This document shows, piece after piece, positions 44,315 to 52,273 of a stretch of DNA of 64,000 nucleotides. The notes under the pieces were generated by a model, which did not search any database, was not told the DNA's origin, and saw only the letters and a list, made by a program, of their open reading frames with translations. Made by a program: the position numbers and the translations under genes. Source of the stretch: Ancylobacter novellus DSM 506. Its GTDB lineage: Bacteria; Pseudomonadota; Alphaproteobacteria; Rhizobiales; Xanthobacteraceae. Every line of letters starts with the position of its first letter. The first letter of the stretch is position 1. Location: NCBI RefSeq assembly GCF_000092925.1, contig NC_014217.1:744001-808000 (forward strand), in the 5' to 3' direction.

Positions 44315-45111
44315 GCGGGGTGTCGCTGAAGCCGCGCGCGACCTTGGAGGCGCGGGTCGACCTTTCCGGCATCACGCCGGCCGTCACCTGCCCGCTGACG
44401 CTGCGGGAACTCGAAGGCCTGTCGGTGCCCTATGGCGCGAAAAGCGTGCCGTTGGCCGAGCTGTTCTTCATCGAGGGCGCGCCCGAGGGCGTGCTGCTGA
44501 TCGAGATCGGCGATTCCCGGCTCGACGGTGTCGGCGCCGGCATGCTGGAGGGCGAGCTGATCGTCGACGGCGTGGTCGGCGCCTGGGCCGGGCGCGGCAT
44601 GGGCGGGGGCGTGTTGCGCATCGCCGGCGATGCCGGCGATTTCCTCGGCGCCGAGCTCTCCGGCGGGCGCATCGAGCTCGCCGGCAATGCCGGCGCGCAT
44701 GCCGGCGGGGCCACCTCCGGCTCGCGGCGCGGCATGTCGGGCGGCGTGCTGAAGATCGGCGGCAATGCCGGGCCGCGCGCGGCCGAGCGCCAGCGCGGCG
44801 GGCTGATCGTCATCGGTGGCGACGCCGGCGAGGGGCTCGCCACCGACATGATCGCCGGCACGGCGAGCGTCGGCGGCACGATCGGCCCGCTGATGGGGCG
44901 CGGCATGAAGCGCGGGACGGTCTTCACAAGGACCGTTCCCGAGCTGCCGGCCGGCTTCGTCGATACGGGCGAGCAGGAGCTGGTCGCGCTTCAGCTCTTG
45001 GCCCGCCGCGTGCCCGAACTGAAGGCCGTCATCGGCCAGAGCACCCGCGCCCGCCGCCTCGTCGGCGACACGCTGCTCGGCGGCCAGGGCGAGCTGCTGG
45101 TGCCGGCCTGA
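44311..45111 (+). CDS. fhcC: formyltransferase/hydrolase complex subunit FhcC
   Basis: A 266-residue protein with a glutamate-synthase alpha/FwdC-type right-handed beta-helix, seen as repeated G-x-x-G-x-x-x-G units (GAWAGRGMGGGVLRIAGDAG, FLGAELSGGRIELAGNAG, GGATSGSRRGMSGGVLKIGG). FwdC/FhcC scaffolds the formyl-methanofuran complex. ATG 44311 overlaps the fhcD stop. It ends the four-gene fhc cluster in the order B-A-D-C, the same order as in other methylotrophs as I recall. Confidence 0.93.
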   Translation: MSGVSLKPRATLEARVDLSGITPAVTCPLTLRELEGLSVPYGAKSVPLAELFFIEGAPEGVLLIEIGDSRLDGVGAGMLEGELIVDGVVGAWAGRGMGGGVLRIAGDAGDFLGAELSGGRIELAGNAGAHAGGATSGSRRGMSGGVLKIGGNAGPRAAERQRGGLIVIGGDAGEGLATDMIAGTASVGGTIGPLMGRGMKRGTVFTRTVPELPAGFVDTGEQELVALQLLARRVPELKAVIGQSTRARRLVGDTLLGGQGELLVPA

Positions 45112-45201
45112 CAGGCCCGCTTTCGTGATTGGGGGGCACTGGGCCGGCGGGTGTAAATTACCCGTCGGCGCCGGGCGTGCCGTTCGGCGCTTATTGAATC
45201 T

Positions 45202-45250
45202 GGAGCGCTTTCTTATCGTTCGGATGTTCCATCCGAACGGAAAGGGCTCC
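45202..45250. repeat. stem-loop upstream of the DUF1059 gene
   Basis: CGTTCGGATG (45217-45226) and CATCCGAACG (45230-45239) form a perfect 10-bp stem with loop TTC. An outer stem pairs GGAGCGCTTTC (45202-45212) with GAAAGGGCTCC (45240-45250), one mismatch, with TTAT unpaired on the left side. It lies 18 bases before the start codon and could affect expression, or could be a copy of a Hyphomicrobiales palindromic repeat. Confidence 0.7.
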
Positions 45251-45267
45251 GGCCACAGGAGGCGCCC

Positions 45268-45480
45268 ATGGGCCGCATGTTCATCGACTGCCGCGAAGTG
45301 CCCAGCGAGAAGAACTGTACCGTCGCCATTGCCGCCGACAACGAGCGCGAGCTGCTCGACGCCGTCGTCCAGCATGCTGTGTCGGTGCACGGCGCGAAGG
45401 ACACGCCGGAGTTCCGCAAAGAGCTGAAGCAGGCGATCCACCAGGGCACGCCGCCCATGCAGGTGCACCGCGCCGCCTGA
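45268..45480 (+). CDS. DUF1059 protein
   Basis: A 70-residue protein: MGRMFIDCREVPSEKNCTVAIAADNEREL..., then LLDAVVQHAVSVHGAKDTPE and LKQAIHQGTPPM, the DUF1059 pattern of a Cys-containing strand pair and an H-x-x-x-x-H helix. ATG 45268 follows AGGAGG at 45257-45262. Function is unknown. It is the first gene after fhcC (156 bp), same strand. Small DUF1059 proteins often turn up near C1 or stress genes; that is weak context. Confidence 0.8.
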   Translation: MGRMFIDCREVPSEKNCTVAIAADNERELLDAVVQHAVSVHGAKDTPEFRKELKQAIHQGTPPMQVHRAA

Positions 45481-45528
45481 CGAGCGGCAATTGCCTGGCC
45501 GACGCTTGCGACGCCGGCCGGGCACTCG

Positions 45529-46929
45529 TTAGAGCAGCGTGCCGTGTAGGATCAGCAGCGCGACGCTGAAATAGATCACCAGGCCGGTGACGTCGACGAA
45601 AGTGGCGACGAAGGGCGCCGAGGCGCTCGCCGGGTCGAAGCCGAGCCGGCGCAGCAGAAAGGGCAGCATCGAGCCGACAAGCGAGCCGAAGGTGACGATC
45701 GCCACCAGCGTCGCGCCGACGGCGAACGCCACCAAAAGCCAGTGCTCGCCATAGTCGTAGAAGCCGAGCAGCTGCCAGGCCGTGATGCGCGCGACGCCGA
45801 GCACCGCGAGGATCGAGCCGAGCGCCAGGCCCGAGGGCAGCTCGCGCAGGGCGACGCGCCACCAGTCGCGCAGCTTTATTTCGCCGAGCGCCAGCGCGCG
45901 GATGATCAGCGAGGTCGCCTGCGAGCCGGAATTGCCGCCCGAGCTCATGATCAGCGGGATGAACAGGGTGAGCACGATGGCGCGCTCCAGCTCGTCCTCG
46001 AAATGCTGCATGGCGTTGGCCGTCAGCATTTCGCCGAGGAACAGGATGGAGAGCCAGCCGGCGCGCTTCTTCAGCATCTCGAAGAAGCCGATCTCCATAT
46101 AGGGCTCGTCCAGCGCCTCCATGCCGCCGAACTTCTGCGCGTCCTCGGTGCCTTCCTCGATGATGGCATCGATCATGTCGTCGACGGTGACGATGCCGAG
46201 CACATGCTCGTGCTGGTCCACCACCGGCACCGCCAGCAGGTCGTATTTCGAGATGAGGCGCGCGACGTCCTCGCGGTCCATCAGCGGATCGACGGTGATC
46301 GGGTCGTGCTTGGGCGCCACCGAGAGGATGGGCTGCCCGGTCTCGCCGGTGATCAGCCGGCGCAGCGTCACCGCCTTGACGAGCTTGTGGCTGACCGGAT
46401 CGAGCACGTAGATGGCGTAGATGGTCTCGCGCGTGCGCTCGATCTCGCGGATGTGGCGCAGCGTCTCGCCCACCGTCCAGGTCGAGGGGACGGTGACGAA
46501 TTCGGTGGTCATCAGGCTGCCAGCGGTGTGCTCGGGGTAGGAGAGCAGCCGGTTGAGCTCGGCCTGCGTCTCCGGCGGCAGCCGTGCGAACAGATGCGAG
46601 CGCGCCGGCTCGTCCATCCAGCGGAACAGGTCGGCGGCGCGGTCGGCCGACATCTCGGAGACGATGCGCACCGCCTCCTCGACGGGGAGCGCCTCGATGA
46701 GGTCGCTCGACAGGTCGAAGTCCGGCAGGTCCAGCACCTCGACCTGCCGCTCGCGCGGCAGGCTGGCGAGCACGGCGGAGGCGACCTCCGGCTCCTCTTC
46801 GTCGAGGGCCTCGGCGATGTCGGCAGGGTGTTCTTCAGCGAGCTCGGCTGCCAGCGCGGCGGCATCCACGACGACGTCGTCGCGGCGATCCTCGCGGCGG
46901 TCATCCGCCGGGTTCCGGAGTTCTTCCAT
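45529..46929 (-). CDS. mgtE: magnesium transporter MgtE
   Basis: A 466-residue transporter. The N-terminal superhelical domain (~30-150, ALDEEEPEVASAVLASLPRE) is followed by two CBS domains (~155-270, MTTEFVTVPSTWTVGETLRH; DLLAVPVVDQHEHVLGIVTV). A connecting helix and five transmembrane helices with the pore signature region LIMSSGGNSGSQATSLIIRA complete it. This is MgtE, a Mg2+-gated Mg2+ channel/transporter. It interrupts the C1 island between fhc and the mfnB operon. No mgtE leader riboswitch was recognised in the 361-bp gap 46930-47290. Confidence 0.93.
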   Translation of the reverse strand: MEELRNPADDRREDRRDDVVVDAAALAAELAEEHPADIAEALDEEEPEVASAVLASLPRERQVEVLDLPDFDLSSDLIEALPVEEAVRIVSEMSADRAADLFRWMDEPARSHLFARLPPETQAELNRLLSYPEHTAGSLMTTEFVTVPSTWTVGETLRHIREIERTRETIYAIYVLDPVSHKLVKAVTLRRLITGETGQPILSVAPKHDPITVDPLMDREDVARLISKYDLLAVPVVDQHEHVLGIVTVDDMIDAIIEEGTEDAQKFGGMEALDEPYMEIGFFEMLKKRAGWLSILFLGEMLTANAMQHFEDELERAIVLTLFIPLIMSSGGNSGSQATSLIIRALALGEIKLRDWWRVALRELPSGLALGSILAVLGVARITAWQLLGFYDYGEHWLLVAFAVGATLVAIVTFGSLVGSMLPFLLRRLGFDPASASAPFVATFVDVTGLVIYFSVALLILHGTLL

Positions 46930-47182
46930 TTCGGCTCTCTTTCCGACGTCCGGCCTTCGGAGGCGGGCGCAGAGAGCCGATTTCCCAGGTCAAGCCCGCG
47001 GTCGGCTCAGAGCGCCGGCCGCCGCCGGCCGGACAATCGACTGTAACTGTCGCTGGGCATGGTTAGGGGATTCCGATCTCGCCGCCGTGACACCGGCAGC
47101 ACCGCCGAGATGGACCTCGCGGATGGTAAAGTCAAGCTGCGGCGCATGTGCCGGAAAGGCGCGTCATGGCTATCCCTCCAGC

Positions 47183-47283
47183 CGTCATCCCGGACGATCC
47201 GACAGGACCGATCCGGGATCGCTTTCGGGAGAGAGATCGGCACGCGATCCCGACTCTCCGCTTCGCTTCGGCCGGGATGACGG
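47183..47283. repeat. dispersed palindromic repeat, 'cgtcatcccgg...ccgggatgacgg' family
   Basis: CGTCATCCCGG at the left and CCGGGATGACG at the right, with inner GATCCGACAGGACCGATC and a GATCGCTTTCGGGAGAGAGATC stem. It is in the gap between mgtE and mfnB; the rest of that 361-bp gap shows no gene. Confidence 0.75.
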
Positions 47284-47290
47284 GGGAGGG

Positions 47291-48031
47291 TTATGCCCGC
47301 GATGAATCCGTCGGTTCGCGCAGGCGCGCATAGACCTGGCCGAGCCGCATCGGGTCGAGCGTGCCGGTGCGCCCGCCCTCGCAGAGGGCGCCACGGAAGC
47401 CGAGATAGTCGGCGCCGACGCCGATCAGCGCCGGGATGTCCTCCAGCCGCAGCGAGCCGGCGAGGCCGGTGATCAGCCCATGCCGGCGGGCCTCGGCGAC
47501 GAACTGGCCGAGGGTGAGCGGGTCGAGATGCGCGGTCAGCGGCCCCGCCTTCTTGTCGGCGGTGTCGATCATCACCCCGGCGAAGCCGGCACGGCCGAGC
47601 GCGGCGAGGATGCCGAAATCCGGCGCCTCGTCGGCGAACAGCACGCCGATGACCCGCGCGCGACCGGCCAGCGGCGCCAGGGCCTCGATGCACTCATTGG
47701 TGTGCTTGGAGGCGAACAGCCCGACCTTGACGATCGGTACGCCGGCCTCCGCCACCCGCTCGGCGGCGGCGCGGATCAGCGCCGGCACCATGGGCTGGTC
47801 GCCGGCGGTGGCGCTCAGCGCCGGGCGGGTGTGCTCGCCGAGCTGGACGCCCCAGGCGTTCCACAGCATGACGGCGGCGGTGAGCGCGTCCTGGCTCCAG
47901 GCGCCCAGCGCGCCGAAGGCCGGCTGCTTGAGATCGACGATGTCGGCGCCGCCCGCGCGCGCCAGCTCCATCTCGTGGAGGTCGGCGACGCTGGCGAGCA
48001 GGCCGGGCGGGGTCTCGCTCATCGTGCTCAC
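47291..48031 (-). CDS. mfnB: (5-formylfuran-3-yl)methyl phosphate synthase MfnB
   Basis: A 246-residue TIM-barrel protein (COG1891): LLASVADLHEMELARAGGAD, IVDLKQPAFGALGAW, VPIVKVGLFASKHTNECIEA, GVMIDTADKKAGPLTAHLD and GLAGSLRLEDIPALIGVGAD. The Lys in DLKQP is the Schiff-base residue of the archaeal enzyme, which makes the furan ring of methanofuran from two glyceraldehyde-3-phosphate molecules. GTG 48031 overlaps the DUF447 stop (GTGA); ATG 48022 is an alternative. It is the last gene of the second cofactor operon. Confidence 0.9.
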   Translation of the reverse strand: MSTMSETPPGLLASVADLHEMELARAGGADIVDLKQPAFGALGAWSQDALTAAVMLWNAWGVQLGEHTRPALSATAGDQPMVPALIRAAAERVAEAGVPIVKVGLFASKHTNECIEALAPLAGRARVIGVLFADEAPDFGILAALGRAGFAGVMIDTADKKAGPLTAHLDPLTLGQFVAEARRHGLITGLAGSLRLEDIPALIGVGADYLGFRGALCEGGRTGTLDPMRLGQVYARLREPTDSSRA

Positions 48032-48594
48032 GAGGCGCGCTTGCGCCGGTGCTCGGCGACGGCCTCGACCATCCAGCCCCAGGCTTCCAGTTCCTCCGGC
48101 CCGGCGGTCTTCTCCACGGCGATGGCGTGATAGGCCATCTCCTGGTCGACCTTGTCGTCCGGCAGCATGGACAGGCGACTGACCAGCACGGCGGCCTCCA
48201 GCACCGCCGCCTTGGCGCGGTTCAGCCCCTCGAAGCGGTGATGCGCCTCGCCGAAATGGGTGCGGCAGAAGAAGCGCGGGCGCTGCGGGTCGTCCTCTAT
48301 GCGGTCGACCACGATCTCGTCATGCGCCAGCGCGCCGAGCAGGCGCGGGCACTTGATGCGGGTCGCGGGGGTGACGTCGACATTGAGCTTCCGGCCGATG
48401 ACGCAGGCGGCGAAGATGCGCACGTCGTCGGTGAAATTGACCACGGCGATGCGGGTGGAGGCGAGGTTGTCCAGCGTGCGCGAGGGGCGGAAGGGCTGGA
48501 GCAGATAGCCGCCCTCGATCACCGTCGCGCCCATCGGCGCGATGTGCGGCACGCCCTCGGGCGAGCGGGTGGTGACGATGGTCTCGCGGATCAT
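48028..48594 (-). CDS. DUF447 protein of H4MPT islands
   Basis: A 188-residue protein: MIRETIVTTRSPEGVPHIAP, then LDNLASTRIAVVNFTDDVRI, RTHFGEAHHRFEGLNRAKAA and VLVSRLSMLPDDKVDQEM. The first half is a split-barrel flavin-reductase/pyridoxamine-oxidase-like fold (DUF447). The family occurs in methanogens and in bacterial H4MPT islands, but its reaction is not known to me. ATG 48594 overlaps the stop of the DHPS-like gene, and its own stop overlaps mfnB. It is likely an FMN-binding enzyme or chaperone in cofactor synthesis. Confidence 0.78.
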   Translation of the reverse strand: MIRETIVTTRSPEGVPHIAPMGATVIEGGYLLQPFRPSRTLDNLASTRIAVVNFTDDVRIFAACVIGRKLNVDVTPATRIKCPRLLGALAHDEIVVDRIEDDPQRPRFFCRTHFGEAHHRFEGLNRAKAAVLEAAVLVSRLSMLPDDKVDQEMAYHAIAVEKTAGPEELEAWGWMVEAVAEHRRKRAS

Positions 48595-50069
48595 TCGGAC
48601 GCCTTTCCGGCTTCGGTCTCGCCGGCCTTTTCCTGCCGGTCCTTGTTCGCCTGCAACGTCGTGCCGGCCTGCTTGAAAGTCAAACGATGCGCCTCCTCGG
48701 GACTGCCGGCCACCTCGCCGGCGACGCCCCATTTCAGGCCCTCGTCCTGCGCATAGCGCTTGCCGAGCTTGTAGGCGATCTCCGCGCGGGCGGTTTCCAC
48801 GCCGAGATAGAAGGCGTGGGCGCCGTCATCCTCGACCTTCAGGTTCGGGAACAGCGCGAAGGGATCGGACGCGATGTGGTGGCCGTCGCGATTGTAGATG
48901 TGGATGCCGTCCTCGGTGACGTCGATGCGGAAATTGCGGTCCTTCACCTCGCTCGCGAGGGCGGCGATCTCTTCGGGCGTGGCGGCATAGGGGCGGCGGT
49001 CGCGCAAGGCCATCAGCCCGGCGCCGAAACCCTGCGGTAGCGCGCCGGCCTGCCGTGCGGCGTAGAATTCGCGCCGCGCGCGGTCGAACTCGCGCACCGC
49101 CGTGCGGCAATGCGGGCTCACCTGCACGGCGAGAACGGCGGTGATGTGCAACTCCGAGATCATCCCCATCAACAAGGCATTGATGCCGGTGGTGTCGGCG
49201 TCGGTCAGCTCGGTGACGTTGCCGATGCCCATGAGGATGGGGATGTTCGGGTAGCGCCGGCGCAGCTCGGCATAACGCACCACGGACGCCGTGAAGCCGT
49301 AATGGATCGGGTCGAGGATCGGGTCGGCGTAGAAGGGCTGGCCCTTCTCGATGCAGGCGTCGATGGCGCGGGCGAGAGAATCGAGATCGCCCTGCTTCGC
49401 GGGCACCAGCACCGGCACTGCCGGGCCTTCCTCGGCGATGGCGAGGTTGTCCTCGTTGAGGCTGAGCAGGAAATCGGCGCCGGCGCGGGTGGCGCGAGAG
49501 AGTTCGGTGAGGTCGAAACTGTCGACGCTGACCTTCAGCCCCTCGCCATGCAGCGCGGCGATGGCCTCTTCCAGATGCGGGAATTCCGTGTCCGGCATGC
49601 AGCCGAGGTCGATGACATCCGCCCCTTCGCCCTTGAGATGCCGGGCGCGGGCGAGGATGCCCTCGATGTCGAGCGTCGTCGCGTCGACGATCTCGGCGAA
49701 GATGGTCACGTCATGCGCGGAAAGATCCACCGCGCGGCGGCGCTGGCCGAAATAGTCGGGGATGTCGGCCATCTCGTCCGGGCCGCGGCTGAAGGGCACG
49801 CCGAAGGACCGCTCCAGCCGGTCGAGGTCGCCGCGGAAGCGGCCGGGCATCAGCACCCGGTCGGTCCCCGCCGGCAGCTTCAGCCGCCGCTCGACGATCT
49901 CGGCCGTCATCAGCGCGGCGACCTTGACCCCGACATTGACCACCACCGGCTCGACCGCCTCGTCGGCGATCTCGTCGGCGATCTTGGTCAGCCGCGGCTC
50001 GGCCAGCGAGCCGGTGATGAACGCGATCCGCTCCGGCCGCTTGTCTGTCGGTGCGGGCTCGTCAGCCAT
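48591..50069 (-). CDS. dihydropteroate-synthase-related protein of the H4MPT pathway (DUF6513)
   Basis: A 492-residue protein. The N-terminal ~150 residues form a domain unlike folate DHPS (RIAFITGSLAEPRLTKIADE), then a DHPS-like barrel with GADVIDLGCMPDTEFPHLEE, LKVSVDSFDLTELSRATRAG, YADPILDPIHYG and ILMGIGNVTELTDADTTG. The C-terminal domain is extra. It belongs to the DHPS-related family (TIGR00284) of methanogens and methylotrophs, expected to join the pterin to beta-RFAP in methanopterin synthesis. It overlaps dmrB by 8 bases and DUF447 by 4. Confidence 0.85.
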   Translation of the reverse strand: MADEPAPTDKRPERIAFITGSLAEPRLTKIADEIADEAVEPVVVNVGVKVAALMTAEIVERRLKLPAGTDRVLMPGRFRGDLDRLERSFGVPFSRGPDEMADIPDYFGQRRRAVDLSAHDVTIFAEIVDATTLDIEGILARARHLKGEGADVIDLGCMPDTEFPHLEEAIAALHGEGLKVSVDSFDLTELSRATRAGADFLLSLNEDNLAIAEEGPAVPVLVPAKQGDLDSLARAIDACIEKGQPFYADPILDPIHYGFTASVVRYAELRRRYPNIPILMGIGNVTELTDADTTGINALLMGMISELHITAVLAVQVSPHCRTAVREFDRARREFYAARQAGALPQGFGAGLMALRDRRPYAATPEEIAALASEVKDRNFRIDVTEDGIHIYNRDGHHIASDPFALFPNLKVEDDGAHAFYLGVETARAEIAYKLGKRYAQDEGLKWGVAGEVAGSPEEAHRLTFKQAGTTLQANKDRQEKAGETEAGKASE

Positions 50070-50625
50070 GGGCGGCGGCCTTTTCCGCCACCAGCCGGCG
50101 CCGCGCGGCGATGGCCTCTTCCAGATCCTCGATGGACTCGACGACGGTAGTGTCGTCGAACTCCTTGAGCTTGGCGGTGTTTTCCAGGTCGATGCGGCGC
50201 GGATAGACCGGCACCGGCCCCTTGGGCGCCATGGTGATCATCTCCGGCGCGGTGTCGCAGGCGAAGACGATCGCATGCACCCGGCACTTGCCGGCCTGCG
50301 CGAAGCAATTGGTCACCAGCGTATCGGAGATGCCGAACACCGCCTTCGCCACCGTGTTGGACGAGGCGGGCGAGACCACCAGCGTGTGGTAGAGCCCCTC
50401 ATAGAAGCGCCCGACCGGCGCCGAACTGGCCGTCGTCTCCTTGAAGATGCGGGTGCCCTCGGGCAGCTCCTGCTTGTACATGCGCAGCACCTCGTCCGCC
50501 GCTTTGGAGACGAACAGGTCGACGGCATCGAGCGATTTGATCAGCGCGATGGACTCGGTGAAGAAATGCCCCGAGCCGGTCAGCGCCCAGGCCCAGCGCG
50601 GGTAAGCACCCTTGGTCGCGCTCAT
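50062..50625 (-). CDS. dmrB: flavoprotein dihydromethanopterin reductase DmrB-type
   Basis: A 187-residue flavoprotein: AWALTGSGHFFTESIALIKS, DLFVSKAADEVLRMY, TLVVSPASSNTVAKAVFGIS and SDTLVTNCFAQAGKC, the pattern of the archaeal flavoprotein/DmrB family that reduces dihydromethanopterin to H4MPT with FMN. Some methylotrophs use the unrelated DmrA instead. Its presence argues that this organism finishes H4MPT synthesis by the DmrB route. ATG 50625 overlaps the mfnE-like stop (ATGA). Confidence 0.85.
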   Translation of the reverse strand: MSATKGAYPRWAWALTGSGHFFTESIALIKSLDAVDLFVSKAADEVLRMYKQELPEGTRIFKETTASSAPVGRFYEGLYHTLVVSPASSNTVAKAVFGISDTLVTNCFAQAGKCRVHAIVFACDTAPEMITMAPKGPVPVYPRRIDLENTAKLKEFDDTTVVESIEDLEEAIAARRRLVAEKAAAHG

Positions 50626-51221
50626 GCCGCGAGGCTCCCGCGACCCGGCGATGCCACCATGGCATCAATGGTGACAATTTCGACCGCACCGGTGACATGC
50701 GCGGCGAAGGAGGGGAACAGCGGATCGACCAGGCCCGATGCCGCCCAGTCGGCGGGTGCCGGTCCCGGCGCGGGGGCGGATTTCACCAGCGTCAGCCGCG
50801 CGGCGCCGATCTCGACCGCCAGCCAGGCGGCAAGGCTGTCCGAGGTGAGGTCCCAGCTTTCCGGCAGCTCCCTTGCCGCGAGTGCCATGCGCGCCGGTGC
50901 CCAAAGCGCGGCACGGCCCTGCGCATGGGCATCGACGATAGCCTCGGGCGTGTCGGCCAGCATGAGGCCGGGCGCGATATCGGCGAAGGCGAGGGCGGTC
51001 TGTTCCATGGCGAGGATGGCCATGCGATGGCAGGCGGCGTCGCTCAAGCCGAGCCGCGGCTGTAGCGCCCGCACGCCGTCCGCCAGCGGCCCGCCCCCAG
51101 TGACGAGGACCAGCGGCGCGCCGCGGCGGGCGAGGGCGGAGAGCAGCGCCGTCAGGCGCGGATGGCTGACGAGGCTGCCACCGAGCTTGACGATCTCGGG
51201 GAGTGGCTGGGTTTGCGGCAT
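50622..51221 (-). CDS. mfnE: amino-acid-kinase-family protein, MfnE-like
   Basis: A 199-residue AAK-fold protein: LPEIVKLGGSLVSHPRL (glycine-rich N-terminal loop), APLVLVTGGGPLADGVRAL (phosphate loop), ESWDLTSDSLAAWLAVEIGA (active-site DLTSD), and LTLVKSAPA. This matches the small kinases that phosphorylate aminomethylfuran-methyl phosphate to the diphosphate (MfnE) in methanofuran synthesis. The open frame goes to 51365, but ATG 51221 gives the normal length. It is the first gene of the minus-strand operon mfnE-dmrB-DHPS-DUF447-mfnB. Confidence 0.82.
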   Translation of the reverse strand: MPQTQPLPEIVKLGGSLVSHPRLTALLSALARRGAPLVLVTGGGPLADGVRALQPRLGLSDAACHRMAILAMEQTALAFADIAPGLMLADTPEAIVDAHAQGRAALWAPARMALAARELPESWDLTSDSLAAWLAVEIGAARLTLVKSAPAPGPAPADWAASGLVDPLFPSFAAHVTGAVEIVTIDAMVASPGRGSLAA

Positions 51222-51330
51222 GGGTTCCGTTCCGTTCGGCCGCAGGCTACGCCAAACGCCCGGCCGCGCAAACCGCGCAAGCTCCGGTAATACCGGCACA
51301 ATCTGCCGCACGAGGGACGGCGGCGGATAG

Positions 51331-51358
51331 AAAAAGGCCCGAAGCGGAGCCTCGGGCC
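51331..51358 (-). terminator. intrinsic terminator of the uup-trmH transcript
   Basis: On the minus strand GGCCCGA (51358-51352) pairs with TCGGGCC (51342-51336) around a 9-base loop and is followed at once by TTTTT (51335-51331). It lies ~110 bp past the trmH-like stop and before the mfnE start, so it insulates the cofactor operon from the genes upstream. Confidence 0.85.
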
Positions 51359-51466
51359 ATGACAAGGTGACGATCAGTCAGACGGCAACCCGCCTGTATC
51401 AAGTCTACGAATCATGCGCCGGGTCGGGGCCGTTGTCGAGGCCTGATTCGACCGCTCACGCGCGCG

Positions 51467-52273
51467 TTATCCGCCGCCGGCCAGCGCGTGCAGCGCGATA
51501 CCGCTCGTCGTGGCGACGTTGAGGGAATCGAAGCCGGCCTTCATCGGAATGCGCACCGTGCGGGCCCGGGCGAGCACATGATCGGGCAGTCCCGGACCTT
51601 CCGCGCCGAGCAGCAGCGCCGCCCGTTTCGGCCGTTCGATGCCGCCGAGCGTCGCCTCGCCGGCCGGGCTCAGCGCCAGCAGTTCGAAGCCGTGGGCGGC
51701 GAGCAGGTCGAGGATCGCTTCGGCCGATCCCTCGCGGGCGAAGGGCACGACGAGGCTGCCGCCGACGGAGACGCGGATGGCCTTGCGGTAGAGCGGGTCG
51801 CAGGAGGCGAAGTCGAACAGCGCCGCATCGGCGCCGAAGGCGGCGGCGTTGCGCATGATGCCGCCGACATTGTCGTGGTTGGTGATGCCGAGCGGCACCA
51901 CGACCAGCGCCTCGTCCGGCAGCGAGGCGACGAGATCCGCCATGGACGGCATCTCGCCGCGCAGCCCGACGCCGAGCAGGCCGCGATGGATGTGGAAGCC
52001 GGTGATGCCGTCGAGGATCGGCTGCGCGGCGGTGTAGATCGGCAGGTCGTCGGGCGCCTGCGCCAGCAGATCGGTGAGCGCATGCACGCGGCTCTCGGCC
52101 AGCAGCAGGGATTCCAGCGCGAAGCGGTTGCGGGCTGAGAGCGCGACGTCGAGCACGGTCCGCCCCTCGACGATGAACCGCCCGCCGCGCCCGACGAGGT
52201 CGCGCTCCTTGATCACGCGATAGGCGTCGATGCGCGGGTCGTCCGGCGAGGCGAGGGGAATGAGGCGGCTCAC
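51467..52273 (-). CDS. TrmH-family (SpoU) RNA 2'-O-methyltransferase
   Basis: A 268-residue protein with an N-terminal substrate-binding domain (VGRGGRFIVEGRTVLDVAL) and the SPOUT knot motifs NHDNVGGIMRNAAAFGADA (motif 1), LLLGAEGPGLPDHVL (motif 2) and IPMKAGFDSLNVATTSGIAL (motif 3). It methylates ribose in tRNA or rRNA; which site is not evident. GTG 52273 overlaps the uup stop (GTGA at 52270-52273), so it is translationally coupled. Longer frames upstream read inside uup. Confidence 0.88.
   Translation of the reverse strand: MSRLIPLASPDDPRIDAYRVIKERDLVGRGGRFIVEGRTVLDVALSARNRFALESLLLAESRVHALTDLLAQAPDDLPIYTAAQPILDGITGFHIHRGLLGVGLRGEMPSMADLVASLPDEALVVVPLGITNHDNVGGIMRNAAAFGADAALFDFASCDPLYRKAIRVSVGGSLVVPFAREGSAEAILDLLAAHGFELLALSPAGEATLGGIERPKRAALLLGAEGPGLPDHVLARARTVRIPMKAGFDSLNVATTSGIALHALAGGG

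Noticed and set aside
46930..47182. Possible mgtE leader riboswitch
   Set aside because: No recognisable Mg2+ sensor structure could be identified by eye.
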